This document shows positions 47,454 to 57,440 of a stretch of 64,000 nt of DNA, piece by piece. Every line of letters starts with the position of its first letter. The first letter of the stretch is position 1. The notes below the pieces were generated by a model. It was not told the origin of the DNA. It was given only the letters and a program-made list of their open reading frames with translations, and searched no databases. The position numbers and the translations under genes are program-made. The DNA is from Gammaproteobacteria bacterium (lineage in GTDB: Bacteria > Pseudomonadota > Gammaproteobacteria > Steroidobacterales > Steroidobacteraceae), in assembly GCA_028293765.1 (NCBI GenBank), contig JAQGOG010000048.1:36606-100605 (forward strand), given 5' to 3'.

Positions 47454-48835
47454 ACGGTACACGCCAGAACTGGATCGTGTTCTTCGTGGCCGCAGCGGCG
47501 GTACTCGCTGCCGTCAGTGCCGGCGCCGGCTACTGGTTCGCTCGTCGCGGCGGCGGCCCGATCAATCTCAGACAGCCCGCGACCTCCATGTCCCCCACGG
47601 GCTCGGTGTCCTCGTCCGATGCCGTGGACGCCGGAGGAAAGGACCGAAGACCGTTGTATTGGTACGACCCCATGGTACCGAATCAACATTTCGCCAAACC
47701 CGGCAAGTCCCCTTTCATGGACATGCAGTTGGTCCCGCAGTATGCCGATGCGGGCGGCGGCGGTGAGGGCAGCGTCAAGATCGATCCGAGCATCGTGCAG
47801 AATCTCGGCGTGCGGTTGACGCCGGTCGAGCGCGGAACTCTCTCGCGACCCCTCGATGCCGTCGGGAGTATTACCTTCAATCAGCGCAACGTCGCCATCG
47901 TCCAGGCACGCACCAGTGGATTCGTCGCCCGCGTGTATGCGCGAGCCCCGGGCGACGTGATTCGGCGTGAGGCGCCGCTCGCGGATCTGCTGGTGCCGGA
48001 GTGGGCCGGCGCCCAGACCGAATTCCTGGCGCTGCTGAAGAGCGGTGACCGTGAATTGGTCGACGCCGCCCGTCAGCGACTACTGTTACTGGGCATGCCC
48101 GCAGAATTGGTTGCGAGCATCGAAGCCAGTCGCCAACCCCGCACAACGGTGACGGTCCGAGCGCCGCAGGGCGGCGTCATCGAATCGTTGGAGGTTCGCG
48201 AAGGCATGACGGTCGCGTCCGGTGCTACGCTGGCCAAGATCAATGGACTCGCGACTGTCTGGCTCGAAGCGGCGCTTCCCGAGGCACAAGCCGAGCTCGC
48301 GCCCGTGGGCAGGTCCGTTGAAGCTCACCTCACCGCCTATCCGGGGGAAACGTTCAAGGGGCGGGTGATTGCCGTTCTCCCGGAGGCCAACACCGAAACG
48401 CGCACGCTACGCGTGCGCATCGAGCTGGCGAATCCAAATGGTCGCTTGAGGCCCGGGATGTTCGCCCAGGTGCGACTCGAATCGGGGGATCAAACCCCAC
48501 GACTGTATGTTGCTTCGGAGTCGATCATTCACACCGGCACTCGCACTGTCGTGGTCGTGGCGGGCGCACAGGGACGCTTTGTACCAACGGAAGTCCAGAC
48601 CGGCGGGGACGTCGACGGCAAAACCATCATTCTGCAGGGTCTGACAGAAGGGCAGAAGGTCGTCGCCTCGGGTCAGTTCCTGATCGATTCGGAGGCCAGC
48701 CTCAAAGGCGTGCTCGCGCGCCTCGGCGGGGGCAGCACGCCAATGGGCGAAGGCAGCGCGATGCCCCAAGTAAGCACGATGCCCGAGAGTCCTCTGCAGC
48801 CAGGTCACGACCCAACGCCTGGGACCCGCCGATGA
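47450..48835 (+). CDS. cusB: Cu/Ag efflux periplasmic adaptor (CusB family)
   Basis: Protein of 461 residues. An N-terminal membrane segment ([20 protein letters not shown]) is followed at residues about 66-97 by a heavy-metal-binding domain with [20 protein letters not shown] and [10 protein letters not shown]. This module occurs in CusB-type adaptors and collects metal through Met residues. The lipoyl and beta-barrel parts follow ([35 protein letters not shown]). It delivers Cu(I)/Ag(I) to the permease. ATGA overlaps join it to both neighbours. Confidence 0.87.
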   Translation: MNGTRQNWIVFFVAAAAVLAAVSAGAGYWFARRGGGPINLRQPATSMSPTGSVSSSDAVDAGGKDRRPLYWYDPMVPNQHFAKPGKSPFMDMQLVPQYADAGGGGEGSVKIDPSIVQNLGVRLTPVERGTLSRPLDAVGSITFNQRNVAIVQARTSGFVARVYARAPGDVIRREAPLADLLVPEWAGAQTEFLALLKSGDRELVDAARQRLLLLGMPAELVASIEASRQPRTTVTVRAPQGGVIESLEVREGMTVASGATLAKINGLATVWLEAALPEAQAELAPVGRSVEAHLTAYPGETFKGRVIAVLPEANTETRTLRVRIELANPNGRLRPGMFAQVRLESGDQTPRLYVASESIIHTGTRTVVVVAGAQGRFVPTEVQTGGDVDGKTIILQGLTEGQKVVASGQFLIDSEASLKGVLARLGGGSTPMGEGSAMPQVSTMPESPLQPGHDPTPGTRR

Positions 48836-51800
48836 TCGAGCATGTTATTCGCTGGTCGGTGAAGAACCGCCCACTCGTGCTGCTTGCGGCGTTGTGTTTG
48901 GCCGCATGGGGCGTTTGGGCTGTGCAGAGCACACCGGTGGACGCGCTGCCGGACTTGTCAGATGTGCAAGTCATTATTCGCACGACGTATCCGGGCCAGG
49001 CGCCGCAGCTCGTCGAGAACCAGGTCACCTATCCGCTCGCGACGACGATGCTGTCGGTGCCCGGCGCGAAGACGGTGCGCGGCATCTCGTTCTTCGGCGA
49101 TTCGTTCGTCTATGTGCTTTTTGAGGACGGCACCGATCTGTACTGGGCGCGCTCTCGGGTGCTCGAGTATTTGAATCAAGTGCAGAACCGGCTTCCGGCC
49201 ACCGCGAAGACGTCCCTCGGTCCCGATGCTACGGGGGTGGGTTGGATCTTCGAATACGCGTTGGTGGATCGATCCGGTCAGCACGACCTGAGTCAGCTGC
49301 GTGCGCTGCAGGATTGGTTCCTCAAGTATGAGCTGAAGACTCTCCCGAATGTCGCCGAGGTCGCCAGCGTTGGCGGCATGGTCAAGCAGTATCAGGTCGT
49401 ACTCGATCCCGCGAAGCTCATCGCCTTTGGCGTTCCCCATGAAAAGGTCATCGAGGCGATTCAACGAGCGAATCAGGAAGCGGGCGGGGCGGTGTTGGAG
49501 CTGGCGGAAACCGAGTACATGGTGCGCGCGTCGGGATACTTGAAGAGCCTCGATGATTTTCGTGCCATTCCGCTTGGCGTGAGCGCAACGGGTATTCCGA
49601 TTCGGGTGGGCGATGTGGCTACCGTGCAGTTGGGGCCGGAAATGCGCCGCGGCGTGACCGAGCTCAATGGCGAGGGCGAGGTGGCCGGCGGTGTGATTGT
49701 GATGCGCTCGGGAAAGAACGCGCGCGCCACCATCGCGGCCGTCCACAAGAAGCTCGCCGAGCTGAAGGGGAGCCTTCCGCCGGGGGTTGAGATTATCCCC
49801 ACTTACGATCGCTCGCAGCTGATCGATCGCGCGGTGGACAACCTGACCCACAAGCTGGTCGAGGAGTTCATCGTGGTGGCACTCGTGTGCGCGGTGTTTC
49901 TGTGGCACCTGCGCTCGGCCCTCGTGGCGATCATATCTCTGCCGTTGGGCGTACTCGCCGCCTTCCTCATCATGCGCTACCAGGGCGTGAGCGCTAACAT
50001 CATGTCCCTCGGTGGCGTGGCGATCGCGATCGGCGCCATGGTGGACGCCGCAGTGGTCATGATCGAGAACGCCCACAAGCGGATCGAAGCCTGGACTCAT
50101 TCGCATCCGAATGAGTTGCTGACGGGTCCCACTCACTGGCGGCTCATGACGGATGCCGCGGTGGAGGTCGGCCCCGCGTTGTTCTTCAGCCTCCTGATCA
50201 TCACGCTGTCCTTCATTCCCGTCTTCACGCTCGAAGCACAGGAGGGGCGGCTGTTCCGCCCGCTCGCGCTCACCAAGACTTACGCCATGGCTGCCGCCGC
50301 CGGACTGTCGATCACGCTGGTGCCGGTGCTGATGGGTTTCTGGATCAGGGGAAAGATACCCCCGGAACTGAGTAACCCACTCAATCGCGGTCTGATTGCG
50401 CTGTACCGTCCGGCACTCGACCGCGTGCTACGTCATCCGAAGATCACGCTGCTGTGCGCGGCGCTGCTCTTCGCCTCCGTCGCCTGGCCATTGAGCCGTC
50501 TGGGCGGCGAGTTCATGCCGCCACTGAATGAAGGCGACGTGCTGTACATGCCGTCTGCCTTGCCGGGGCTACCGGCCTCCAAAGCGTCGGAGCTTCTGCA
50601 GATCACCGATCGGCTCATCAAGACCGTGCCGGAGGTATCGACCGTCTTCGGCAAGGCGGGGCGGGCGGAGACCGCAACGGATCCCGCGCCGCTGGAGATG
50701 TTCGAGACCACGGTTCAATTCAAGCCGCGCAGCCAATGGCGCGTTGGGATGACGCCGGAGAAGCTCCTCGATGAGCTCGACCGCACGGTCAGGGTGCCCG
50801 GTCTGACCAATATCTGGGTGCCGCCCATCCGGAACCGCATCGACATGCTCGCGACAGGTATCAAGAGCCCGATTGGCGTGAAGGTCGCGGGGACTGACTT
50901 GGGAGACATCGATACGATTGCGCAGCAGATTGAGCAGGTCGCCAAAGGCGTGCCCGGGGTGAGCTCTGCGGTCGCTGAACGCCTCACGGGGGGGCACTAT
51001 GTAGAAATCGAGATCGATCGTGTCGCCGCCGGCCGCTACGGACTCAACATCGCCGACGTGCAATCGATCGTCGCTACCGCGGTGGGCGGTGAGACGATTG
51101 GCGAGACGGTGGAGGGGCTGGCGCGCTTTCCGATCAGCGTCCGCTACCCGCGGGAGTTACGCGACTCGGTGGAGAACCTGCGCCATTTATCCATGCTCAC
51201 GGCCACGGGCCAGCAGATCACACTCGGGACCGTCGCTCAGCTTCGCCTCAGTGAAGGTCCTCCGATGCTCAAGACCGAGAACGCGCGCCCGTCGGGCTGG
51301 GTGTACGTGGATGTACGCGGCCGGGACCTGGCGTCCACGGTGGCCGACTTGCAAAGGGCTGTTGCCCGGCAGGTGAAACTCAAGCCCGGAATGAGTCTCT
51401 CCTATTCCGGCCAGTTCGAATTTCTGGAGCGCGCCAACGCGCGTCTGAAGCTCGTCGTGCCGGCGACGCTGGTCATCATCTTCCTGCTGCTGTATGTCAC
51501 GTTCCGGCGCTTTGATGAAGCCGCGCTCATCATGGGGACACTTCCGTTTGCGCTGACCGGCGGAATCTGGTTTCTCTACCTGAAGGATTACAACGTCTCG
51601 GTCGCCACGGGCGTGGGCTTCATTGCACTCGCCGGTGTCGCCGCTGAATTTGGCGTCGTGATGTTGCTATATCTCAAGCAGGCGATCGGCGCCCGCGTGA
51701 AAGAGGGCCTTGAGCTCACGGCGGACGTGCTGGACGATGCACTGCGCGAGGGCGCGGTATTGCGCGTACGACCCAAAGCGATGACGGTCGCGGTGATCGT

Positions 51801-52005
51801 GGCAGGGCTCTTGCCCATCTTCTGGGGCAGCGGTGCAGGTTCGGAAGTGATGAGTCGCATTGCTGCCCCGATGGTCGGCGGCATGCTCACCGCACCACTC
51901 CTATCGATGTTTGTCATTCCGGCGGCGTATCGGGTGCTGCGCCTGAGACGGCGCGCGACCGCAGCAGAGCGGCCGGCATTGTCCACACTGGGTCACGGCA
52001 GATAA
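48832..52005 (+). CDS. cusA: Cu(I)/Ag(I) RND efflux permease CusA
   Basis: Protein of 1057 residues. Three methionines fall at exactly the positions of the E. coli CusA metal path: Met573 ([11 protein letters not shown]), Met623 (APLEMFETT) and Met672 ([14 protein letters not shown]). The proton-relay Asp405 is in [13 protein letters not shown]. The N-terminus ([24 protein letters not shown]) is also CusA-like. It exports monovalent copper or silver from periplasm and cytoplasm together with the CusB and CusC partners. No CusF or CusRS gene is adjacent. These residue matches make it one of the best supported assignments in the window. Confidence 0.93.
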   Translation: MIEHVIRWSVKNRPLVLLAALCLAAWGVWAVQSTPVDALPDLSDVQVIIRTTYPGQAPQLVENQVTYPLATTMLSVPGAKTVRGISFFGDSFVYVLFEDGTDLYWARSRVLEYLNQVQNRLPATAKTSLGPDATGVGWIFEYALVDRSGQHDLSQLRALQDWFLKYELKTLPNVAEVASVGGMVKQYQVVLDPAKLIAFGVPHEKVIEAIQRANQEAGGAVLELAETEYMVRASGYLKSLDDFRAIPLGVSATGIPIRVGDVATVQLGPEMRRGVTELNGEGEVAGGVIVMRSGKNARATIAAVHKKLAELKGSLPPGVEIIPTYDRSQLIDRAVDNLTHKLVEEFIVVALVCAVFLWHLRSALVAIISLPLGVLAAFLIMRYQGVSANIMSLGGVAIAIGAMVDAAVVMIENAHKRIEAWTHSHPNELLTGPTHWRLMTDAAVEVGPALFFSLLIITLSFIPVFTLEAQEGRLFRPLALTKTYAMAAAAGLSITLVPVLMGFWIRGKIPPELSNPLNRGLIALYRPALDRVLRHPKITLLCAALLFASVAWPLSRLGGEFMPPLNEGDVLYMPSALPGLPASKASELLQITDRLIKTVPEVSTVFGKAGRAETATDPAPLEMFETTVQFKPRSQWRVGMTPEKLLDELDRTVRVPGLTNIWVPPIRNRIDMLATGIKSPIGVKVAGTDLGDIDTIAQQIEQVAKGVPGVSSAVAERLTGGHYVEIEIDRVAAGRYGLNIADVQSIVATAVGGETIGETVEGLARFPISVRYPRELRDSVENLRHLSMLTATGQQITLGTVAQLRLSEGPPMLKTENARPSGWVYVDVRGRDLASTVADLQRAVARQVKLKPGMSLSYSGQFEFLERANARLKLVVPATLVIIFLLLYVTFRRFDEAALIMGTLPFALTGGIWFLYLKDYNVSVATGVGFIALAGVAAEFGVVMLLYLKQAIGARVKEGLELTADVLDDALREGAVLRVRPKAMTVAVIVAGLLPIFWGSGAGSEVMSRIAAPMVGGMLTAPLLSMFVIPAAYRVLRLRRRATAAERPALSTLGHGR

Positions 52006-52023
52006 TTCCGGTTGGCGATTATA

Positions 52024-52053
52024 TTGTGATGACAATTGACTCTAAGCTACTAT
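52024..52053 (+). promoter_or_regulatory. Tentative promoter of the metal-repressor/ATPase operon
   Basis: TTGTGA at 52024-52029 is separated by 18 bases from TACTAT at 52048-52053. The -10 hexamer overlaps the left arm of the palindrome at 52050-52070, so bound repressor would block RNA polymerase. An alternative -35 is TTGACT at 52036-52041, with a poor -10. Confidence 0.35.
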
Positions 52054-52070
52054 ACCCCGGTAGGGTATAG
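52050..52070. promoter_or_regulatory. Palindromic operator, CsoR/RcnR-type
   Basis: CTATACCC, then five bases (CGGTA), then GGGTATAG form a perfect 8-bp inverted repeat, 15 bases before the repressor start codon. The AT-flanked C-tract/G-tract form resembles known operators of CsoR-family repressors, such as the copper-responsive one in Bacillus. It should be bound by the RcnR-like product and released on metal binding. Confidence 0.6.
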
Positions 52071-52084
52071 GAACCGAGATCCAT

Positions 52085-52363
52085 ATGGGACACACAGTTC
52101 GCGACAAAATCAAATTACTCGCACGCGTGCGACGAATCCGCGGGCAAGTGGAAGCGCTGGAAAGGGCGCTGGAGACCGAGAAGGGCTGCAACGAAGTCTT
52201 GCAGCAAATCGCCGCGGTCCGCGGCGCGATGAATGGACTCATGACCGAAGTGATCGAGGATCACGTGCGAACACATGTCGCGAGTCCCTCCATTACGAGT
52301 AATGCCGAGCGCGCCAGGGGCGCCGAGGAATTGATCGAGGTCGTCCGCTCGTATCTGAAATAA
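52085..52363 (+). CDS. RcnR/CsoR-family metal-responsive repressor
   Basis: All-helical protein of 92 residues. The N-terminus MGHTVRDKIKLLARVRRIRG and core KGCNEVLQQIAAVRGAMNGLM match RcnR/FrmR. Counted from Met1, it has His3, Cys35, His60 and His64, which is the Ni/Co ligand set of E. coli RcnR. It lacks the Cys-His-Cys copper set of CsoR. The predicted effector is therefore Ni(II) or Co(II), although it follows a copper pump. It probably represses itself and the ATPase gene 16 bases downstream through the palindrome at 52050-52070. Confidence 0.85.
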   Translation: MGHTVRDKIKLLARVRRIRGQVEALERALETEKGCNEVLQQIAAVRGAMNGLMTEVIEDHVRTHVASPSITSNAERARGAEELIEVVRSYLK

Positions 52364-52379
52364 ATCGCTGGAACTACTG

Positions 52380-54419
52380 ATGAATCCACAACACGATCGT
52401 GGGACGGCGCCCGACCTCGCCGAGCAGGCGGCTTGCCGCACGGCGGTGCCGGCCGCTCACGGGCATGCGCACACCGGGGAGGCGGACGGGCGTCACCTCG
52501 GGCACGAGGGTCATCACGACCATGGCCATGATGGCGGCGATCATGAGCACGCCTTCGAATGGCCAGAGATGCTCCGTATCGCCCTCGTGGCGGTGGCCGC
52601 CGCCTGTGTTGGGTGGCATGTATGGGAGCCGTTGGCGGCCGTCAGCCTCATCGGGGTGACGGGCCTGCTGATCGGCGGCTGGCCCATTTTCGGAGAAGCT
52701 CTGGAGAACCTCCTGGCGAAACGGATGACGATGGAACTCTCCATGTCCATCGCCATCATTGCTGCGGCGGCGATTTCAGAGTTTTTCACGGCACTGGTGA
52801 TCACGTTGTTCGTGCTCATAGCGGAGGTCCTCGAGGGAATGACGGTCTCCCGGGGTCGGCGTGCTATCCGCGATCTACTCGATTTTCTGCCGCGCGCGGT
52901 CTCTGTCCGCCGCGGTGGGTCGGTCGCGGAGGTCGATGCCGATACGCTGAGGGTCGGCGATGCGGTATTAGTGAATCCGGGCGGCCGTATTCCGGTGGAT
53001 GGTACGGTGCTCGCCGGCCACTCTTTCGTCGATCAAGCGCGCATTACGGGAGAGTCCCTGCCCCTGGAGAAGACGTCCGGGGCTGCCGTATTCGCCGGCT
53101 CCATCAACCAATCTGGGGCTCTGGAGATTCGCGCTGAACGCATCGGCCGCGATACCAGTTACGGAAAAATCATCGAAGCGGTGGAGCAGGCGGAGCGCTC
53201 GCGCGCGCCGGTGCAGCGCCTGGCCGATCGCCTGGCAGGGTATCTGGTCTATTTCGCGTTGGGCGCCGCCGTGTTGACGTACGTGCTTACCCGCGACATC
53301 CGCTCGACGATTTCAGTTGTGATCGTGGCGGGGGCCTGTGGCATCGCCGCCGGCACGCCGCTCGCGATTTTAGGCGCCATCGGCCGGGCGGCGCGCGCCG
53401 GCGCCATCATCAAGGGCGGACTTTTCCTGGAGCAGCTCGGTCGCGTTGACACCGTCGTGCTCGACAAAACCGGTACTCTCACTTACGGGCGGCCCGAAGT
53501 GCGCGCGCTCATTCCGGTGGGCGGCGCAGACGAGCTCGCACTTCTGGATGCCGCCGCCGCGGCCGAACTGCGATCCGAGCACCCGTTGGGCAAGACCATC
53601 GTTGCGCACGCCCGAACACTCGGACGGACTGTGCGCGAGCCGGAGAGCTTTGCGTATACCCCCGGTCGCGGCATCGATGCCGTCGTGGACGGCAGACGTG
53701 TTTTGGTGGGCAATCAGGTTTTGATGCGCGCGCACGGCATTGGCATTCCGACCGATCTGCTAGCTCAGCATCCCGAGGCGTCCGAGGTGCTCGTGGCGCG
53801 GGACGGCAGGTTACTGGGCGCAGTCGTCATTGCCGATAACGTTCGCGCGGAAGCCGCCCAGGCCGTCCGGGCCATCCAGGCGCTGGGAATCAAAACCATT
53901 CTCTTGACCGGCGATGCGCGGGCGGTGGCGCAGGTCATCGCCACACAGCTCGGGATTTCAGAATTTGCAGCCGATCTGTTGCCGGAGGACAAGCGCCGTC
54001 GCGTCAAAGAATGGGTCGATCAGGGGCGCACCGTGGCGATGGTCGGCGATGGCATCAACGATGCACCGGCATTAATTGAAGCTCACGTAGGGGTCGCGAT
54101 GGGCTCGGGCACGGATGTGGCTCGAGAGAGCGCCGACGTCGTGTTGCTGGGCAATGACCTGTTGAGATTTGCCGAAACGGTGGCGGTGGCGCGTCGCACG
54201 CGCCGGATCATTTGGGCCAACTTTGTGGGCACGATCGGGGTGGATATCTTGGGCATCGGGCTGGCGGCTTTCGGGCTGCTCAACCCCCTGCTGGCGGCCT
54301 TCATCCACGTGGCCTCGGAAATGACGTTTATCCTGAATTCCGCCCGCTTACTTCCCGGTCGTGAGGCACGTCAAAAGGAAGCCGCGGCAACGGGCAAGTT
54401 GGCCCAGCCTGCCGGGTGA
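52380..54419 (+). CDS. P1B-type metal-transporting ATPase with His-rich N-terminus
   Basis: Protein of 679 residues. Residues about 25-60 are very rich in His, Asp and Gly (HEGHHDHGHDGGDHEHAF), a likely metal-binding tail; there is no MXCXXC domain. The actuator motif is TGES. The phosphorylation site is Asp362 in DKTGTLT. The nucleotide domain has SEHPLG (the P1B HP motif), and the hinge is GDGINDAPA. The usual CPC/SPC motif of TM6 is replaced by ACG (Ala319-Cys320-Gly321, in GACGIAAGTPLA), so the normally conserved proline is missing. TM8 ends with HVASEMTFILNSARLL. It should export a transition metal. The RcnR-type neighbour suggests Ni, Co or similar. Confidence 0.88.
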   Translation: MNPQHDRGTAPDLAEQAACRTAVPAAHGHAHTGEADGRHLGHEGHHDHGHDGGDHEHAFEWPEMLRIALVAVAAACVGWHVWEPLAAVSLIGVTGLLIGGWPIFGEALENLLAKRMTMELSMSIAIIAAAAISEFFTALVITLFVLIAEVLEGMTVSRGRRAIRDLLDFLPRAVSVRRGGSVAEVDADTLRVGDAVLVNPGGRIPVDGTVLAGHSFVDQARITGESLPLEKTSGAAVFAGSINQSGALEIRAERIGRDTSYGKIIEAVEQAERSRAPVQRLADRLAGYLVYFALGAAVLTYVLTRDIRSTISVVIVAGACGIAAGTPLAILGAIGRAARAGAIIKGGLFLEQLGRVDTVVLDKTGTLTYGRPEVRALIPVGGADELALLDAAAAAELRSEHPLGKTIVAHARTLGRTVREPESFAYTPGRGIDAVVDGRRVLVGNQVLMRAHGIGIPTDLLAQHPEASEVLVARDGRLLGAVVIADNVRAEAAQAVRAIQALGIKTILLTGDARAVAQVIATQLGISEFAADLLPEDKRRRVKEWVDQGRTVAMVGDGINDAPALIEAHVGVAMGSGTDVARESADVVLLGNDLLRFAETVAVARRTRRIIWANFVGTIGVDILGIGLAAFGLLNPLLAAFIHVASEMTFILNSARLLPGREARQKEAAATGKLAQPAG

Positions 54420-54554
54420 TTCGCTGCACATGGCGCGATGGGAGTGCGCCGTGAGCTGGTTCGAGGGCGAATCTGAAAGCGGCACCGACCCTCTCGATGA
54501 GCAGCGCCGATCATCGGCCTGACGAAAATCCACTTCACGGCATGCCGTTTCGGG

Positions 54555-54576
54555 ACTAGTTGCGCGCCTGCAGCGC
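54555..54576. repeat. 22-base repeat, copy 2
   Basis: Identical over 22 bases to 29844-29865. Here the minus strand reads the end of a receiver-domain fragment (DPVARALQARN then TAG). Confidence 0.6.
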
Positions 54577-54700
54577 CCGCGCGACCGGGTCACCGATATC
54601 GCGGCGAATGAGCGGTTTGCGGAGCACGTCGATGACCCCTGCGGCCTGCGCGCGTTACATCCGCTCGCTTTTCTGAGTGATGTAGCTGCCCTCAACGCGC
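54556..54700 (-). pseudogene. Response-regulator receiver fragment with internal stop
   Basis: The minus strand reads YITQKSERM, then an in-frame TAA at 54655-54657, then RAQAAGVIDVLRKPL and IRRDIGDPVARALQARN-stop. The pattern (T/S region, AAG, KPL) fits the last third of a CheY-like receiver. The internal stop and missing N-terminal part show it is not functional. Confidence 0.55.
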
Positions 54701-54839
54701 TCTTTTATAGGGTACCGCGCGCCAAAGCGAACCATTTCACTCAGGATATTGAGGTCGTTCCGTCCGCCTCCGTGAAGTAGCCGCTCGCGTTGCGGTCGCG
54801 AGTTTCACGTGCTCTGCGGCGAGTGGCCGCCTATCGGTG

Positions 54840-55532
54840 TTATCTGAGCCAGCGGCCGAAGAAGCTGAAAGCGCGATCCCACGCTTGCTGTGACCAGACG
54901 GGGTCGAACTGGGTTTGTGGGATGCGCCCCGGCCCGACGGCGGTCTCGTTGGCAAAGGCATGGTGTGCGAGGTAGCGGTGGAAGTCGAAGGTCACGCCGG
55001 CTTCGCTCAGTTTGTCCTGCAGTGGATCGATGGTGGCAATGGGAAAGAACTCGTCTTGCGTGGCCCAATGCCCCTGAAGCGGCACCCGGATCTTGGTTGC
55101 GTCGATGTACTCCAGCGGTGGGCAACCGTACCAGACCACGCCGGCGTCAATCTCGGGGGACATGCACAGGGCCAGCAGCGTCAACGCACCCCCCATGCAA
55201 AAGCCGGTTACCCCGACCTTGCCGCTGCGATTCTTCAGGAACTGGACGGCCCCACGAACATCCTGCGAGGCTGCATCACCGAAGTTCAGACCCGTCATCA
55301 AGTGATGCGCTTCTTCGGCCTCAACCGTCGCCTTGCCGCGGTAGAGGTCGGGCACGAGCGCGATGTAACCTGCGCTCGCCAGACGGTCGGCGACGCCGCG
55401 GATTTGTTCGTTGACCCCCCACCATTCCTGGATGACGACGACTGCCGCAGCACCGGCAGTGTGCTCTGGTTCGGCCAAGTAGCCCTTAATAATTTGTCCG
55501 TCAGGGCGCTTGAAGGTGACTGTCGTTGCCAT
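54840..55532 (-). CDS. Dienelactone-hydrolase family protein
   Basis: Protein of 230 residues with the small alpha/beta fold of dienelactone hydrolases. It has VVVIQEWWGVNEQIRGVADRLA near the N-terminus (oxyanion/substrate Glu), the nucleophile elbow GFCMGGAL with catalytic Cys, and HHAF carrying the likely catalytic His. Family members hydrolyse lactones or related esters in aromatic degradation, but many have unknown substrates. ATG 55532 starts the conserved part. The gene stands alone, with no aromatic pathway genes nearby. Confidence 0.87.
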   Translation of the reverse strand: MATTVTFKRPDGQIIKGYLAEPEHTAGAAAVVVIQEWWGVNEQIRGVADRLASAGYIALVPDLYRGKATVEAEEAHHLMTGLNFGDAASQDVRGAVQFLKNRSGKVGVTGFCMGGALTLLALCMSPEIDAGVVWYGCPPLEYIDATKIRVPLQGHWATQDEFFPIATIDPLQDKLSEAGVTFDFHRYLAHHAFANETAVGPGRIPQTQFDPVWSQQAWDRAFSFFGRWLR

Positions 55533-56469
55533 TGATAGATTCCAAGTTGTATGTAGCACCGCGACCATCTTGTCTCAGCTGGCCTTCCTTCCTGCGTCCA
55601 TGGTGGCGGCGACTGGCCGTGCCAGTGGACGAGGGTCTGCTGGCCGCTCTGATTTACCAGATCGACACCGCTCACGCTTCCGCAGCGGGAGGCCCGGGCG
55701 TCCATCCGGGCCGATGAGCCTATAGACTCGCGTTGCGCGGCCACCTACCTCTAGCGTTCGCGTTCCGACGACCAAACGCTTCTGGGCTTCCGACGCGACG
55801 CCCTGCGACGCGGGCAATGTGGAGAGAATGGGAAGATGGTGGCACTCCAGCGACAAAGAGCCCCGGCTCTACGCACGCGAGCCGCGGGGGAGGCTGAAAG
55901 GTGCGCATTTGCCGAAAACTGTCAACACGGTCTGCCGGCGATCCAGCGATCTCATAACTAAGATCAAGCATCGGGGCTACAGGTCACTGAATCATTTCAG
56001 GGTGTTCAGCGCGCATTTCAATTGAAATGAGATTCGGCCCGATCATCCCGTCGGACTCGCTTTCTGCCTCGTAGCTGCCGTGCAGAGCAGCTTGAAGATT
56101 GCGACAGTATGACCGTAGGCATACGTCAGCTGGAAGTTCCCACCCGCGGCAACCGCGACATATTGCCGCCACTCACCTGGCAGGTCATGACGTAGGGATC
56201 GGATTTGCGGACCAGCTTACCCCTCGTCAGGCGCCACAGCCGATCAGGCGACAATTACACATCTCCCGTCACCGCGTCGCGCGTTAAGCATTGGCGGAAG
56301 AGGGGGCGTCATCGCGTTCTGCGATCGTGCCAGCGCGCAGGCTTGGCTCGGCGATCGTGCAGCACGCCATCCGCGACGCGCCAACCCTCCTCACTCGATC
56401 ACGCGCTCGAATTGCTTTCGATCTGATTGCATGGCGTCAACGTGCGAAGAAACGATAGCATTGCAAAAA
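55533..56469. other. Large gap with a multicopper-oxidase remnant
   Basis: About 940 bases. The minus strand at 55585-55800 carries a multicopper-oxidase fragment (separate entry). From 55860 to 56430 I see no recognisable gene on either strand, only short unsupported frames. Confidence 0.5.
55585..55800 (-). pseudogene. Frameshifted N-terminal fragment of a multicopper oxidase
   Basis: The minus strand reads RTLEVGGRATRVYRLIGPDG and RPGLPL in one frame. After a frameshift near 55685 it reads VDLVNQSGQQTLVHWHGQSP followed by PPWTQEG in another. HWHG is the first copper-binding motif of multicopper oxidases, and the preceding strand matches their first cupredoxin domain. The remaining domains are missing. 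Such oxidases often act in copper tolerance, and this fragment lies a few kb from the cus block. Confidence 0.6.
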
Positions 56470-56958
56470 ATGGATATTCTTTTGTATGTCACCGCCGCGA
56501 CGCTGATAGTAGCGGGCCTGGTCGGCGCAGTCGTGCCCGCGCTGCCGGGCATTCCGTTGATTTTTGCCGGCATTTGGCTCATTGCCCGCGTGGATCAATA
56601 CCGCCACCTCGGCCTATGGTGGTTGGCTGGCATCGCTTTAGTCGGCGCAGTCGGGCTGACGATCGATCTGGTCGCTGGGGCATTAGGCGCGAAGCGAGTG
56701 GGGGCCAGCCGACGGGCGGTGTGGGGCGCTCTGCTGGGGACGGTAGTCGGTCTGTTCTTTGGTCTGCCTGGATTGTTGCTCGGCCCCTTTTTCGGTGCAG
56801 TGCTCGGTGAACTCGCCGCTGGCAACAGCGTTCTGCGCTCAACGCATGTGGGCGCGAGCGCTTCGATCGGTTTGATCTTCGGTACCATCATCAAGCTGGT
56901 TGCGTCCCTGACGATGGTGGCGCTATTCGGTGCCGGCTGGTGGTGGAATCGCACTTGA
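56470..56958 (+). CDS. DUF456 small integral membrane protein
   Basis: Protein of 162 residues with four hydrophobic segments. It begins ILLYVTAATLIVAGLVGAVV and PALPGIPLIFAGIWL, which is the DUF456 signature (VVPALPGiPLi). A glycine-rich repeat region follows (GALLGTVVGLFFGLPGLLLG). Function unknown. The start may be ATG 56470, which puts the membrane segment at the N-terminus, or ATG 56431, 13 residues earlier. It stands alone. Confidence 0.82.
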   Translation: MDILLYVTAATLIVAGLVGAVVPALPGIPLIFAGIWLIARVDQYRHLGLWWLAGIALVGAVGLTIDLVAGALGAKRVGASRRAVWGALLGTVVGLFFGLPGLLLGPFFGAVLGELAAGNSVLRSTHVGASASIGLIFGTIIKLVASLTMVALFGAGWWWNRT

Positions 56959-57175
56959 ACAAGCGTTGCCTGAGCACGCGATTGTCTTCCTACGATACTC
57001 GATCACGTTCGATCGATGGCGGTTGTCCGGGTCCTGAACCTTTGGCGCCAACTGAGCCGAATCGTGGGCGGGCGGCCACTTGCGAGCTTTGGGCGTACAA
57101 TGAACTCCGGCTTGGAGCGTGTGGCGGGTGTACGGACCCGTGCACGCACAAGTTCCTCGCCTGGAGGCACCTGCT

Positions 57176-57340
57176 ATGCCTACCTATGAATTCCGATGCA
57201 AGAAATGCGGCACGATTTTCGAGCGTCAGGAGCACATCACCGAGCACGAGAAGTCGCACCCGCCTTGTCCGAAGTGCAAGAGCGAGGCGGTCGAGCCGGT
57301 GCTCGCTGATTTCTACGCCATGACTTCGAAGAAGAGCTGA
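57176..57340 (+). CDS. FmdB-type zinc-ribbon protein
   Basis: Protein of 54 residues. MPTYEFRCKKCGTIFE has the first CxxC, and PPCPKCKS the second CxxC, forming a single zinc ribbon of the FmdB/CxxC_CXXC_SSSS family. GGAGG lies about nine bases before ATG 57176. Members are thought to be small regulators; a target cannot be inferred. It heads a run of three small plus-strand genes. Confidence 0.85.
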   Translation: MPTYEFRCKKCGTIFERQEHITEHEKSHPPCPKCKSEAVEPVLADFYAMTSKKS

Positions 57341-57440
57341 CGCACCTGGATCAACAGGGGCCTCTCGCTGGGCGCCGGCGGCGCAGCGCTATTCTCGAGC
57401 CGCAGGGAGCCCACAACAGAACACCGGAAGGAGGAGTGCC

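Larger units (their letters stand above)
54420..54839. other. Gap containing a receiver-domain fragment
   Basis: No intact gene. The minus strand at 54556-54700 holds a fragment of a response regulator, and the 22-base repeat copy 2 lies at its end. The first 130 bases and last 100 bases show nothing I recognise. Confidence 0.5.
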
